Assembly: GCA_018881555.1 (NCBI GenBank)
Contig: JACAXG010000055.1
Location: 868,001 to 932,000, forward strand
Source: Amblyornis subalaris
Lineage: Eukaryota > Chordata > Aves > Passeriformes > Ptilonorhynchidae
Length of the DNA: 64,000 nt
Direction of reading: 5' to 3'
The notes beneath the pieces were generated by a model. The model worked only from the letters and a program-made list of their open reading frames with translations. It had not been told where the DNA came from and searched no databases. The translations under genes were made by a program, and so were the position numbers. Positions 25,501 to 40,482 of this stretch are shown here, in pieces; positions within the stretch are counted from its first letter, which is position 1, and every line of letters begins with the position of its first letter.

Positions 25501-27061
25501 ATGAGTAATCTCCTCAACTTCATGGAACTCTTATGCCATGAAGACAGGCTTGGGGGAAAAGGTATTTCAGGCCTCTGTAAGGTACTTGATTTAGATTATT
25601 TTTCATGTAAGGATGGAGGAAAAAAAAGATAAAAAGAAAAATAAATCAAAATTTTAAACTTGCTATCCAAATACAGGACTTTTAATACAGATCTAGATNC
25701 ATGAATAATCTATAGCTCAATATTAGTTTTGGCTTATGGAAGTTCAGTTAAATGGAAGTTTTACAGTATATTTGACCAAGGTCAAGTTCTTGTCTCTTAC
25801 TCAATTCTGAGTTCAAGATTTGCAATTAAATTTGGTGATTGTAAGTTTATTATAGGCCTTAGTGGATTTCTCCTGCAGCTGAGAGTATCTCTGATTATTA
25901 TTAATTTAATTTCTAATTTATAATTTTAAATATGTAAACAGAGGTTGGCAGAACTGTTAGAAATGTTGTGGCCTACTGTGTTCATTGCCCTGAGAAGTAT
26001 CCAGTTATTGTCACTTGCACATTGAAGCATAACTTANATGGACAAAGAGCATTCCTGTTTCTTTTTGGTAATTTGTGTTGAAAAATAATGCTTATTCTGT
26101 AGATAAACACTTCTCCAGTTGGACTAGGGCACAAAAAGCATTATAGCTAACACAGTGACTTAGATGTCAAGGCCCTCAATTACACATCTATGCTGTAGGA
26201 GAAAGTAACAGCTAAGAAAAATACGAAGTATCATTTCATTGGTGCACCACATATANGTGAGTTAAGCCCCAAACATCCATTTTCAGATAATGTCTCGCTT
26301 TCCATCCAGTAAACACTGAGTAAATAGTGTTTTGATCAATGAGGTAAGAAAAATGCCATTCAATGCCACAAAGAAAGTTTGCCTTCATTTTTTTCCAGTT
26401 TTATTTTCTACTTTGATAAGAGTATATGACTCAACTGAACACAAAGCTAAAAGAGGTTGATGCAAACAAGAAGCAGGAAAGCAAAACCAGGGTGAAGGAT
26501 GCTTTGACAAATAAGCACAGAAACAAGTACATGTATGTTCACACATTAAAGTGTACACTTCTATTATTTACAGGTTTTATTCAAAGATGTTCTTTCTGCA
26601 AAGAGTAAGGAGCTGCACTAAGTCAGTGAACTTGGGAAATGTCATAGCCAGGGGGTTGAAGCTTCTGTAAGATGCATATGTAAAGCCATCCAGAATTTTC
26701 TTCCAGGCAAAAGGAAAAAAAATCACAAAGAAGATTCAATGTTTAACTACTAAAAAAAAATACTAAAAGTAAGTGAAACATCTACAAGGAACAGCAAAGA
26801 TATTTATCAGACAAGAAAGTAAGATCTGTTCTAGTGGCTGAAAAGTAAGATTGAGAAAAATAAAGGTGAATTAAACTTTCCAGTCTAATTATTTGACCAC
26901 CTAAATAGAAATTAAATAAGGAAAGAAGAAAGGTGTTTCTTTAGGAGGGGGTGATTAGGATAAGCTATGCTCCAGAAAAAAAAAAAGTTTGGTGAAGGTC
27001 ATTTAGAACCTAAACACAGAGGAAAAATGACTAATGACTAAGTATGTAAATTTGGGTGGTC

Positions 27062-27118
27062 TTATGGGTTTTTTGTTGGTTGATTGGTTGGGTTTTGTGT
27101 GTGGTTTTGGTTTTGCTT
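27062..27118. repeat. G/T-rich low-complexity stretch
   Basis: A run of T and G with units such as GTTGGTTGATTGG and GTTTTGTGTGTGG, similar in composition to 19005-19140. No G-quadruplex pattern and no coding meaning. Confidence 0.7.
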
Positions 27119-28611
27119 TTTAATTAAAAAAAATTTTATTGCACTGAGATATGGGCAAAACCAAGAAACTTGGGATGTAGAGGTGCAGATTACCCCCATA
27201 ATGGAATATCTGAAGAATTTAAATATGAAATTGCAAGTTTGACATCCAAGATGTTTAGTTCATTTATAACATCACAAGTAACACTAGTAATAGCAAATAT
27301 AGCTCATTTTAGGAGAAAAACACCTTTCAGGAAACTATTTTTTTGTTTGCTCAACTCCATAGAAAGCAAAACTGTAAAATAATCTTGAAGTGTTGTCAAA
27401 GGAAAGTCAGAGAGATGAATGGAAAATGAGACAAAATACAGCAAGACTTTCATTAAGGGTTTAAAAGGTCAAACTAATCTGATAATTCTTTGATGGAATT
27501 ATTGATTTTATCAGCTGAGGAAGTGCACCATAGAATTAATTGGTCTGTAATGCATGGTGATGTTTGATATGGGGAGATGAGGAGTAAAGCTGCTACGTAG
27601 TAGATTGGCGAGACCTCATCTGAAATTCTTTGTATTATTTTGCATGCTCTTGTTCAAGAAGAATGTAAAATTGGAAGAAGCACTTAGAAGGCACACAAAG
27701 CTGCTCAGCAGAGCAAAGTGCTGGCTTCCTGAAATAGCTTTGCCTAATTACTTTAGCAAAGTAAGATCGATACATAAGAGGAGTTTCATTCACCCTCTAT
27801 AGAAAGATTCAGGAATGAATATCAGAGTGATAAAAAGAAATATTTAAGATAAAAGAGGTTAAAGAAATGGATAAAAACTGAATATGAATCCACTAAGACT
27901 GGAAATTAATAGCAGTTTTGAAAATCTGATGGGTTTCGGTTTTAAGGGTGCAAATTGAAACTAATTTTAAATGTATGAATGAGGCTACCTTGTGTTTTCC
28001 CTGTGATTGTAAACTGAACTTGATGACAGAAGGANTATCTTCCTAGCTCTTTGTTCCTACCCTGTATGTGATACAGCCATTCACCTACAATGGCATATTT
28101 GTGTGCTATAGCCCCATTGACAGGACTGGGATTCTTCTTGATAGGAGTTTATGTTTTAGTCCAGATTAGCAAAGCATGTCAGTATATGCTTCAGTGCTAG
28201 GGAAGTCATGGGTTATTGAATTTAATTACTAAAACGTGTATCTCCATATAAAAAAATACTTGAAGTAAGAAACTATGTCATTATTTTGGTTAAACCTGGA
28301 TATAGATAATTCCATCGATATTTTAACACTATAAAGATAGAACTTTAACTATGCAAACTCTGAGGAACAGTGAAAGATTTCTCAGCCCTTCTTAAAAAAA
28401 AAGCTTTTTCTCAGATCTAATTTAGTTTCATGATTGTCATAAGTTATTGCCAACCAACAAAAGAGTGCTGATGTTAATCCATCATATAAAGTCATTATTA
28501 TAGTATAAGAAGTGTAAGTTTCTCTCTGAACTGNGTGTTTATATGCTAATATGATATATAGAGAGAATTATGGTCGATTATTCTCAGTGTAGTCACTACT
28601 GTAATTTTGNA

Positions 28612-28624
28612 TGTGTGTGTGTGT
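28612..28624. repeat. (TG)n microsatellite, six units
   Basis: Six TG units with an ambiguous base just upstream. Short and unremarkable. Confidence 0.75.
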
Positions 28625-31600
28625 AATGTAACTGAGAAATAGGGGAAGCAATACACAGATGTATCTACTTTTATATTTTGGCNGTTTCTTTTAAAAACAG
28701 GAATTTCTTCAGGTTAGGATAATCAGTGGGATAGTGAGAAATAAGATAAATGTGACTTTGTTTTCACTGAAGCTAGAGGACTGCTAGAAAAAATAGATGA
28801 TGATGAACATCTTGCAAGTGAGACAGCTTCTTAAAGTTAAAAATACTATAATGTNGGTTAATTTATTTGTTTCATTCCATTTTTAAATTCATTTCAGAAC
28901 ATGGTGACTTTTTTATTTTGCTATCTATTAGATTGTTAGTAGTTCGTTGCTGCATAAAGGATTTCCATGTACAAAGTATCATGCAAGCTGTTTGTAAAGG
29001 CAGTTGCTGATTTAACAGTATCATAGGTAAAGTAAAAATGTAACGAATCTAGAGAACGAACTGAAAGGCATGAAAGNGTATTCATAAGCAGAAACACCTT
29101 TTCTTTCCCACATCAGCTGTTTCTAATGAAGAAGGGCTTTTGGAGAAGAAGATAAAAATTTGTCAATCCAAAACTGAAGAGTGGTTTGCATAGCAGAATT
29201 TATTAGCAAGAAAAAAAAATACTGGTGTGTTAAACCTTTTCTGATACCAGAGGAGAAATTATGTTTATCCTATTCCTCTCTCACTCACTTGTGCATATAT
29301 GNGTCTAAATTAATTTAGAACATAACTGTACAAGTTAATTGTTAATGAAATAACTTTTTTTTATGACAAATGAACTCTACAAAGCAGATAAAACACAACA
29401 CTTCTACTATTTAATGTCATCTCATCAGTACAGAAGTGCAGAAGGTCACCCACCCAATGAATTGAGGATCCTGGCAGGAAGATACGTTTTGCAAAAGAGA
29501 AGTAGCTTCCAAAAAAGATTTTGTGTAGAACAAATCATGTTTGTTTTACAGAAAGGAATGTGAGTNTGTCCAAAAGGTTGTTTGCACAAAGATTGTCATT
29601 GCCAAAAAAAAAGAGAAAAATCTATCAATGTAATGATACAGGAGATAAGTACCTTGATAGTTTAATAGCATGACAGGTTTTTTTTTTGTTTGTTTTGGAT
29701 AGAAACCTTTTTACCTAGAACACAAGAACAATAGAGAATATTTAATTGACAATATTGGGTTAGGTGTTTACTCCTAGAGTTTCAGATGCAAAAGTCTCAA
29801 GACAGAACTTAAAGCAGTGATTCTCTTTAGGAGTAACTGATGGATGGAGTGATGCAGTATTTTAAGGCTGTCTGGGTCTTTCAGCACCATGGTGTACATC
29901 ACCCAACATAATTGCTTTCCTTGTCTATATGAAATGGTCAGTAGTAAAAACTTGTTTGTTTCAATCTCTGTAACTCTGTTTCTGGTTATTGAAAATTAAA
30001 AGGCTTNGTTTTTTTGTATTCATTTAAAAAAATTATTTCTATTTTGGTTACAGTTTTGACCATTGTTATGTGCCATGAAAAACACTAATTTGTCATTAGA
30101 ACTTTCAGGAAGACTTGATGTTGGCATGAAGTGGTTTCTAACCCCCTCTCTCTAAGTGCAAAGAAACCAGACACATCAAGAAAGNGCCTTGATTGCAGAA
30201 TCTATTCACAGGAAATTTTATGTTCTATCTTATGGGAAAGTGGCAGCATTGCTTCTGAATTCCAACTGTGCACATTCAAACATTCTGTTAACTTTTTGTA
30301 TCTTTGAATAGTAAGTTTTGAAAGTATTGTGGCATCATAGAGTTTTCCTAAGAAAACCAGTCTAGAAAATCAGCAGCATCACACCTATTTATGCTTTTAT
30401 CCTCATTTCAACTTTCATATTGATTCGTGCTTTAGGTGCTTTTCTGATTTGAGACTTTAGAATTGCTCAATTATTAAGGAACATTCTCAGAAATAGTATC
30501 TTGATTTATGAATTTCTTTCAAAGGAAAACATTCAAAAATTCTTAGAAAGCTATCCAGGGGGCCTTCTAAAGGTCTTTAAGCCATGCATGTCTTTCATAC
30601 AGATTCAGAAAGATACTCAACAAGTTAGGCAGGAATTTCCAGACTAGCTGGCTGTGTTATCACCCACCAATGGTACTGACAGCTGCTGTCATTGCAGATC
30701 TACATTTATGCATGGAAAGAGAAGTGTAACNTCCCTTCTCACTTTCTAAGCTGGAACTGACGTATTATTATCTTCTCGTTTCCCTTATGCTCTTCTCACT
30801 CTCCCTCAGATTTTTCCTCATTCCTGAAGGACCCCAGATAATCCCTTCATTGTTTTAAGGAGCATCCAGTCTAAGCCATGGTGGAGTCACCTTGCTACAA
30901 NCAGAGCTAAAAGATGTTGTATTTTCCACCTGGTGTAAGCATGTCACGTTGGCCTGTTTCTACACCTCACCTGAGGAACTAGTCTTCTTAGGTAATAAGA
31001 ATTTTGTTCCAAAGCACACAACTAAGATGATGCAAACATTTAAAAAGCAGATTTCCTTGCAAGAACTTCTCGTCTATGTAAATGTTAATATATGTGGAAT
31101 TTATTTATTACCAGCTTTGCACTTGGCATAAACGTCATGTTCACAGCCTGCCTTCTTAGTGTCATTAGCTTTAAATATCAGAAACTACTAGGACTTTCCT
31201 TTCTTTATATTTTGCTTACCACTACCATAATATCCTTTGTCTCAAAACATCATTTTGGGATTCCAGATCTATCAGTGAGCACTGCTTCCTTCAGTACCAA
31301 AATATTTCTTTGGTCACATCCCATTAAGTAGTGATGGGAACCCTAATGTTGCTTTGGTCTCACTTTCAGCCACCAAGGCTGCACCACTGTAGAGTTGTGG
31401 GTTTGCTTTGATNTATTTCTGCGTGTATTCCAAGCCGTACATTTGGTCTATTCTGACATCTACCCTGGGAAAAAAATGTTCTTTTCACCATTTGTACACA
31501 TAGGCCAAATAAGCATTTTAAATACAGATGTCTAGGTACATAAAGTTGGAGGGGATGAGTTCCCCCCCAGAGTTACTATTCTATCAATTCACCTCTTCCA

Positions 31601-34600
31601 TTCATGATGCTAATTTCACTTTTCCTTGGTAAATTTTGATCTTTTCCTTCAGCAGGTATATTAAATTCTTTGGCTGTCAAAAGGCCCTTTGACAAAGATC
31701 GTTTTTTCAGAAGTTAAAATCTTTTATACACCAAATTATCAAGGAAACTTAATTCACTTTGAAGCGCATATGAAGGAACTGCATTACAATTGATTCTTCT
31801 TCAAGATGTTTTTCTCTAAGGTGAGGTTGGACAGGCAAAAGAAACCCTGCAGCAACGGGGTCCCAGCGGTGCCTTACTTGTAGCGATTTTTGCATTCAAC
31901 ATTTTATATGAAACCTTTTGTATATATTATGTGAGTGATCTTCAACTATTTCCAAGTTAATTCCAAAGAGGGCTGAAGGAAACCTTTGGAAAATGAACAG
32001 AGCTCATTTTAAAAAATGGACAAGTACTGAGCTGCATTCAGCACTACCAAATGCAGATGAGAGCAAATGGAATTGTTTTGTGGCTAATTCCTCAGCAGGG
32101 CAACAACTCACTCCAACTTCCCTGCCCCAAATGAAGTGTAAAAAAATGGAAAATGTTTTCATCACTAGTGCTGTTTTCTGTTGAGTCTTGTTCAATGGAA
32201 AGTGAAACTCTGCCTGCAGTAGAAATCAATGGAGTTTGTCTGCTCTCACACACATCCACTCAAAATCCAAGGATCATACTTAACTCATTAAGTTATTTTA
32301 CATTTCAAATTACAAATGTGATGAAGTTACAAAGCTATCAAACCCAAGGTAAACTGTCCCTTTAAGTCTGGCTTTTCTGAGATATGCTCTTTGCAGACAT
32401 CCATTTTGGATGTCAGAAAACACCCTATAGCTGAAGAGACATTGACAAAATCTATTTGTCATATTCAAGTAAAAACAAATTGTCATCCTTTTACGATGAC
32501 ATAGAAATGAACAGGGGAAAAAGCTAAGTATCTTATTGTATGCTAATGAAAGCCTGAGACTGCAAATATTTCACTTACNACTCCAAGACATTTTTTCCTT
32601 CCCTAGTGAAGAGGTCAAGGATCTATCAAGCTGCTTCTGTCCAGCTGAATCTCTTTTGTGTTCATACAGTACTCATAACAAGACATTGACATGTATTACA
32701 TCTTCTGAAGTCCACTGTGTACAGCTGATCATAAAAATAACACTGCCAAAAATATAATTAATATAATCCTGATTTAGTTCATGTGCATTCCCTGATTTAC
32801 TGCTGCCATTTTCTTTGAGTCAAATGAAAGGAGAATGTCTGACATAATTTAAATAATCTGAAGTTATGTACAGCTGTTTCTTATTAAGTGTTTGCCAGCC
32901 TGAGTAATGACATGCTTTCTTTGGCATGTCATAATAATGTTGTGGTAAAATATATACATTATGATTACATGAGTTAGTAACCAAGGAAACTAAATTCGAG
33001 TATTGTACCAGTGTCCTCCAGGACATGTATAATTAAGGGCCTGTCAGGTTTTCTTAGAAAGATCTCGGCTGTCTCAGGACTTAACAACATCCTTGTGAGA
33101 TTCTGATAGACAGATTGAAATGTAAGAGGTGAGAGAGCAGGTACTGCATCAACTCTAACACTCTTGTCTTTGTCTATAAAGGTGTTCATCAGCAGACACA
33201 GGTTTGATATTTGTCAATGGCATTTTTTATGTCTTCTCAGTTGCTCACTGAAAGCAAATGCCTCCAAAATAAAGCCTTCCATTAAAATTGAAGCCAACTA
33301 TTTCACTGAAATCAGAAGCTTTTGAAAACACTGGGGCAAATTGCAGCTGGATAAGATTGTAGGATTAGAATTATTTCAGATGTTCTCTACATTATGACCT
33401 TCATTGATTTCACATAACCTTAGGTGAAAACCCAGTCCAGTTTCACATGTACGGAACTCGAATCTCAGTCCTGTGGACACTTTTCATCAAGACAGAAGGC
33501 AAAAGTATCTCAGGTAAAGTTAAGTTGTTGTGTCTTTGAAGACCCGCAGAGGAAGATCATATCCNCTTGAATGCCTGAACCTAAACTAGACAGGGAGTGC
33601 CCTTTTCCACTTTTGTTTTACACTTCTTTAAAGCTGATGCCTCTTCTCTTTTGAAAGTCTCTTTAACTCCGGTTTAATCCAGCTAATGGTCACCTTCCTC
33701 TTTAAGATAATTGTTTGGAAAACCCCTGCTTAGATATTCCTAACAGCCCTGGTTACCCAGTCCATTTTTTCAAGGGTTGTACATGAAAGCCCCCCACAGA
33801 TATCCCCTTGCTGTCCTGTATTAACTGGGAACAGTGAATGCTGCTATTTTTGCCCATGCAGTTCTAAAGTTTTATTGTCTCAGCCTTATGAACTCTTGCA
33901 GTCTGATTTTTTTCTTTTCTTTTTTTTTATTTTTTTGTCATATACTACAGCTGTATCTTGACAGTACAGTTAAAATAGTGACTTAACACTTCCCTCAAAG
34001 CAAGCAGTTGAAGCTTGACAGCTTCATAGTATTTCTGATAATTTTAAAAGAGCACATACTGCAACTCAGAGTTAGTTTGCTGTGAGCAACAAATAAAATA
34101 TTGATGAAATATGCTCATAATANTAAATCTTAGAACATCATTTTTCCCCTGACTGGAAAGCATGGTGATTTCCTGCTACTCTATGTCACTGGGTGAGTTT
34201 GGGTAGTATGCAAAGCTCCTCTTGCACTAAGGAGCAAATTATGTGACATTGCATCTATTTGTCAAACATACTGGTGCAGAAGAAGACTTCAGAAAACGGA
34301 AAAAGAAAACACAGCTTTGTCTCAAGGTACTCGTTTGTTTAAACAACAAACTCTGCGTTATTTTCCTAGTATTTTCAATGATCAAAAATGGTATCCTGGT
34401 ATGAAATGGATCATGCAATTACCGAACACACAAAATTCCCAAAGCCTTTGGGTCATAGCTCCTAAACTGATNTGTGTGGAGCAACCCCTTCTCTTGCATG
34501 GGTGTGTGGCAGAATGCCCAGACTTTGCTGCCAGTAAGTTTAANTGATTTCTCCAATAAATTCCTAAAGATGTATTGTTGTAGAGGCATAGGGCAAATAT

Positions 34601-35634
34601 ATGTANCATTTGTCATTTGAAAGATCAAACATAAATACAATGGTCCAATAGCTTCTATGTTGCCACATATGGAAATTGTTCACACTTTTCACAGGTAAGA
34701 AGTTCCATATTTTTGGAACTTTTTGTCAACTTGCATTTACATACAGCATTGTTTTCTGTAAAGAACCCATTTGATTTTGAGGGTATTTAGGCAATTNGGT
34801 CTGTTATGAACTTTCTACTGTCTGCTAACTGGCTATGATGTGAGTTGCACATCTGAAATCAAACACTACAGAGCAGAATCAAGGTCACTTCTGGCACGCA
34901 GCAGAGACCAACACAAAAAAAAAAGGGTGGTAGTTATTGCCACACACTATACTGTAAAGATGCAGACACTTTAATATTTTTCTGTCTGCATGCTCCACAG
35001 TTGCATGAAAATAATATGGCACAGCACAAAAATTGTATCATAAAATTGTTCTGAAACCTGCTCCAAGCTGTTGTCATGGCAAAGGAGTCTGTTGAGAATG
35101 CTTTTAATTCANCAATGTTTCAGTGGGCCTTAAAAAATGTGAGTTAGAGCCAGATAGAAAATGTTTGTGAGTGAATTACAACCTGGAATTGTCTTGTCTC
35201 TGTCTCATCTCTGTGTATTTTAGATATTGTTTTTCATCATAACCCCAGTACAATGAATATTGGAGGGTGAGATCCTTCTGCTTTGTACATTGTCAGAGAT
35301 AATTGCTGGGCAAGTTGCAGAGTAATAACGGTGAGGAAGGGATCACTCCGTTGATAACCCCAGTCCTTACATAGCGTGTGGAAAACGTCACCACATTGGG
35401 AGGCTCATTCTTTAGATCCCTGAACCTGAAAGATGTGGAATTATCCCTGTTTGGACTCTTTTATGGCACAACTGGAATTTCAAATTGCTTCTGCTTATGA
35501 TTTCAGTTTAGGAGTAATTTCAAAATAATCTTTTTGAAAAAAAAACTTAAGAGCATTAATTTTCTCTGTAATTTTCACTGTTTCTAAGGAAGAAAATTAA
35601 GAGATGATTGGTCATTCATCTGTTCAGTGTGGTG

Positions 35635-35654
35635 GCTGGCATCTCTGTGCCAGC
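35635..35654. repeat. 7-bp inverted repeat GCTGGCA / TGCCAGC
   Basis: Arms at 35635-35641 and 35648-35654 enclose TCTCTG. The arms contain GGCA/TGCC half-sites similar to nuclear factor I sites, but the spacing is longer than the normal NFI dyad. The function is unknown. Confidence 0.6.
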
Positions 35655-35933
35655 AAACACAGTTAAGGAACAGATTTATTATATGAGCATTTCAGAATCT
35701 GTAATAACACTAATTAGTTTTCTCTTTTCCTAGAGAGAAACCCAAGTAACCTATCTTTGTGTCTGTGGGAAAAAAAAAAAATAGTTCAAGATCCAACTGC
35801 TGGAAATAGAAATCTGAAATATTCAGATTGGAGATAAAATGCTAGTTTCTAACAATGAGGGCAATATGCCACTGAAAATTTCTTAGAATAACTGATCAGC
35901 GAAAATGAGAAATTCATCCTTACTTGCAGTCAA

Positions 35934-36156
35934 TAGTAGAATAACAGAATGGCTGAGGTTGGAAGTGACCTCATGGAGGTCATGTCCTCCAAAACCCCTG
36001 CTCAGGCAAGGCTATCTAGAACCAGTTGCCCAGGACTCTGTCCGGACTCCACCACCTGGAGCCCTCCAGGTCCTCTCCTGTCCAACTNCTTTCTGGAGGG
36101 GCGTGTCCCAGTATATACTGGGCTGTGGGGTTGTTCCTCTGCACTTCTCCGTGTTG
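35934..36156 (-). mobile_element. CR1 retrotransposon, antisense, internally deleted
   Basis: On the minus strand the 5' portion (36156 down to about 36040) resembles the CR1 ORF2 C-terminal region. There, GAGAAGTGCAGAGGAACAAC and CAGTATATACTGG correspond to the segment normally several hundred bases from the CR1 end. It passes directly into the CR1 3' tail (about 36040-35934), with GGGCAACTGGTTCTAGATAG and CACTTCCAACCTCAGCCATT. The part normally between them is missing. The result is an element of about 220 bp with a single internal deletion, not a simple 5' truncation. Confidence 0.8.
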
Positions 36157-39100
36157 AATTAGCCTCCCACTGAAACTGGAAAGGTTTTTAATTTCTTTAA
36201 GTATAAGATGATATTTAATTTCATAATTGGAAAGAATAATTCTTTTTTCTGTAAATTAAATTATTTGCTGAGGCTGCACTGTATAGGTTTGTCTGTACAA
36301 TGAGATTAGTTGTTCTGGCCTAACAAGTGCCAAAAATGAGAGATAAGCAACATGAGTCAGCAAGAGTGGTTTGATTTTTAGAAATATAACTACATTTTAG
36401 TGCTATTCTGATTTATTTTTCATTCATGTTCAAAAAACAGATGAAGTAGATATGACCGGCTAACCAAGTCTGTAAATTAGTTTATCATTTCACATCATGA
36501 AGTTCAAAGCAGAACAATAATCACCAAATGGTTGGGTATTGCCATGGTTTAAATTCTGGTTAAGCATTAATTGGCTCATCACTATAAACAAAGTGTTTAT
36601 AGAAAAATGTATAATAAAAATAAAAAAGTAGGTTTCAATTTTTATTACGTTAATTACATCTCATAGAGTAAGTAGATTCTCCTATTATAGTTGACTCATG
36701 TTTTTATTTTTTTTAATTTCAACTTTAATTAAAATTTCTCTGTCAGATGGAAATTAAAGATGTGCTATCCTCTCCTTTTCCTTCCAGGAGACTGGAAGGG
36801 TTGAAGGCAAAACATAGCAGCTGTCATTCTAAAAGCAAAAATTTATGGTTTACCCCTAGTATACAAGTAGCGAGTCTTAGTCTCCTGATTTTTCATATGT
36901 AAGAACATTTAATCCACCCTGAAACAGAAGAATGTCACGTTTATCCATTTTAATAAAAACAGAAATGGTCAGAAGTGTTCTAGATCTTAATTAGTGATGA
37001 CCCCATTACTGACCTGGAAAGTAATTGCAAGAAAAATAGTGTTCTGCTTTCTAATCTGAACCTTGGCTGAATTGCAGCAGAGTGCCTGGCAGAGGGAACT
37101 GGCAATTTTTTGAGTGAGGAAATGGATTTTGACAACAACTGTGGCTCTTCCAGGTCAGCGAAAGATGTTTACTAGACATGTATAAAGATAATCCTGTCAC
37201 CTGGAAAGTGAAAAATAAGTATGAGCTGAATGGGCAGCAGGACAGTTTGAAATAGAATGCATGTAAGAGCAGTGAAAGCAATGAAAGGATAGGTAAGTGA
37301 TGAGGAAAAAAAGACAAACATGTAAAATTCAGTTATTCTGCTTGAGAGAGAAAACAACTTAGAAGTGTGGTAAGGGNGTTATCTGAGATAACTGCATGTC
37401 AAACAGTTCTCCCGGTCCTTGTGATACAACAGTACATCTTTTCTTGACTTTCTGTTGGCATGTAACCTGTCCTTGGACCAAAGAAGGTGAGTTAAAGTGG
37501 ATGCACGAGAAGATCATGATGAAATGAGCATTCCTGCAATGGGTGTAGTGATCAACCTACGTGTGTGACATAACCTTTGACTACGAAGTAAACAGCAGAA
37601 ACAGACTAAATTGTAAAAGAGCAGTACTAAGCTAAGAGTCTCTTTGTTGTAAAGAAATAAAATTTCTTGGTGTGGTTGCTTGTGTAGCTGTTCTTATGTG
37701 AATAAAAATCCCAAACCAGAAGAATATGTGTTCTCAAGTACCCCAGTTGCACACTAATCAGAGCAATGATATTGTGGTGCAGGATAGCAAAGAGGTGATC
37801 AAGTTTGTAAAAAAGCGGTTCCATCATGCCTTAAGTGACTTAGAATACCTGATTTCTACAATACAGCAGAAGAAAAATTAGTATTGGCTTAATCCTAATA
37901 AAAATGCAGGCCTTGAAAAATAATTGAGTGTGAGGAGTAGTACCCNTAAAATAATTAACTTCTCTTTATGATGAATCACAAGTTAAAACTTCCTTTCTGT
38001 CGCCTCAATTTTAAAAATAGGGATGTCAAGGAAATGGAAGAAGAATAAAAAATTACNCTAGAAATGAGAACTCAACTCAGTGTTTAGTTAATCATAGTCA
38101 TAGAAATATCAGAAGTGAGCAAGCTCTTAAATGGTCAGGAAGGCAAGAACAGAAACATATCCTTGTGGAAAGGATGACATTGTTTTGAGTGGGGACACTA
38201 TTTGCTTTCTCCTAATTTAAGAGAACTTAAATAAACTCTAAATGAGCACATCTGTACTGAGTCATGTATCATTTTTAGTTGCCGGCCTTGGGAAAATGAA
38301 CAAAATGTTTGACAATTTTGAGATGTTAAAATGTCTTGTTGTCTGACATGTCCGACATCATTTTTTATTCTTGCATTTCTGCAAAGTTATAGCCCACTTG
38401 AACAAAAATGTGTGGTGAAGTCTTTTATTTAAAATTTCCCATATTCCCAGTAGTGGGGCATGACATTTAATGTTTTTAAGACTTCCTGGTCCTTTTTGTG
38501 CTTCTCAACTTACAACCAAGATGTATACTACCTAGTAAAGTGAATCTTCCCCTTCATCGAAAATAGCATGAAGCTTCATTTAAGGGACATGGGGTCACAG
38601 AAGCAGCGACATTATCAGGGGAGACAATAATCAGGAGCACTGGATATAGGCACTCCATGGTGTTCTGGGTAGGGATCCCTTCCCAAAATACACAGACCCA
38701 CTCTTTGGTCTGCTGACAGTGCTACCTTGAGGGAGGTGCAGAATCTGTGTCCTCTCCAGATGTACTTGTGTAATTTTAGATACTTTTTTCCTCACAGAAA
38801 TACATGGTTCCCCTCAGAGAGTACTCTGCTTTTTTCTTTTCTTGTGTGCCTATGACATTTCTAGGGAGCTTTTAACAGCTTGAATTCTGCTTTCAGTTGC
38901 CTCTGAGAAAGCCCTATTCAAAGGGGCAATTACATGTGTGGCAACTGTCTTTCTCAGTAATTCTTAAATAGCCCACCAACAACACCTGAAAGCAATGCAT
39001 GCAAACAGCATTTGTCCCAACATTATTTTTATGAAAATTGTGTTTAAAGCTACTGTTTTCTATAAATGTCTGGAGTACTGAATTGCAGAATGCAATGCTT

Positions 39101-40468
39101 TTTGTATTTTCCCATTTTAAATGTCTTTTAAGGTAAAGTGTTTCAATTGTGAAAGTGCTCCCTTGATTACCTTGGTCAGACTTCACTAGAGAGATGTGAG
39201 ATGAAGGGTACCTCCATAGTTAAAGGGACTAGCAGTGCCTTCTAGATGAAATGTCACAGAATACTGATGCCACCAGACAGTTTGCAGGTCTCTTGCTTTT
39301 TGTACCCAAATACTAAAATAAGTTATGCAAGCTGGTGCCTACCATCTTGCTGGAGTAGATCCAGTAGCATTATAATCACTGTGCATAAAGTAGTGCAGAA
39401 AAAGCAAGCACTAAAGAGAATAATAAAACTTATGAGCAATAGGAAAAAATCTGAGGTTTGCAACAAAAATACTTTAATTAAAGCCAATGGAATAACTACA
39501 AATTTTGTTTTAAGATAAATTAATGAAAAATCTTAATTCCTAAACTAAAGCCTTCAATAATGTCACTTGGTTTAAAATCGTATGTGTTTTTAATAGACTC
39601 CACTAGAAGATTAAATGAAATGTTCCATTAAAAATGTTCTTTTATTAATGTTTATTTTGGGGTTAGATTGCAATCTGTTAAAAAGAGCAACTCTTCCAAA
39701 ACTGTCAGAGTAGATCATGCAGGAATTTGAAAGATGCAGAATATTTACTTAAGAGGAAATGGCCTAAGGAATTATTGCTAATTTTAATTAAGTTTGTTGC
39801 ATACTCAATTGGTCTGCTATATCTGGACATCCTTAGAACTACTCGTTTCCTGCAGAACACATTGCTTCATGGCTGCAGCAGTACCTTCTGGTAATTCATT
39901 CACAAAGATTGCTTGTCATTTGATCTTTATTAATGCAAAAGTGGAAGGAACAATTTATTTATAGTATGGTTAAGAAAAAGTATTTGGTGAAAAACGAATT
40001 ATGTGTGATACTGTGTCTTCAGTGAACTTATTACATTCATAATTTTTTGCTTTTTGCTGCATGTGTATCAAATGAAATATCCTGAAAATTTCTCACTGAT
40101 GTCTACATGTTTTTCTTTTCCTATAGAAGGTTGTTTGAGAGGCCAGTTGAGAATATTAAACCACATAATTTTTGCTTCAAAGTGACCTGCATAGCCCAAG
40201 ATGCATTCAAAGACATTTTGCTAACTGACCCATGAAGTTTATGAAGGACATGAACTAGCTTAACATGCCATGTAATAACCGCTAATGGTCTATTCAGGGT
40301 AGTTAAGGCTTTCTCCTCTTGTCCATCTCTCTCTTGCATCACTGACCCTTTTTAGAAAATTGCTAAGACCTAAAGATCAGTTTAATATTCCTGTAAAAAA
40401 AGTGAAAAAAGACCCAATTCTTACCTTCCAAAAAACTGAAACCAAGCCAGAAAACCCCAACTCTCTAG

Positions 40469-40482
40469 CCCCCCCCCCCCCC
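40469..40482. repeat. C(14) homopolymer
   Basis: Fourteen C in a row followed by AACCCC. It is G14 on the minus strand and could form i-motif or G-rich structures, but it is most simply a mononucleotide microsatellite. Confidence 0.85.

Larger units (their letters stand above)
22572..35933. other. MAGI2: intronic sequence, no gene
   Basis: About 13.4 kb of intron. A GC-richer stretch of unknown origin directly follows the CR1 (about 22572-22960). A G/T-rich low-complexity run lies at 27062-27118, a (TG)6 run at 28612-28624, and a short inverted repeat at 35635-35654. No coding exon or further repeat family was recognised. Confidence 0.6.
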
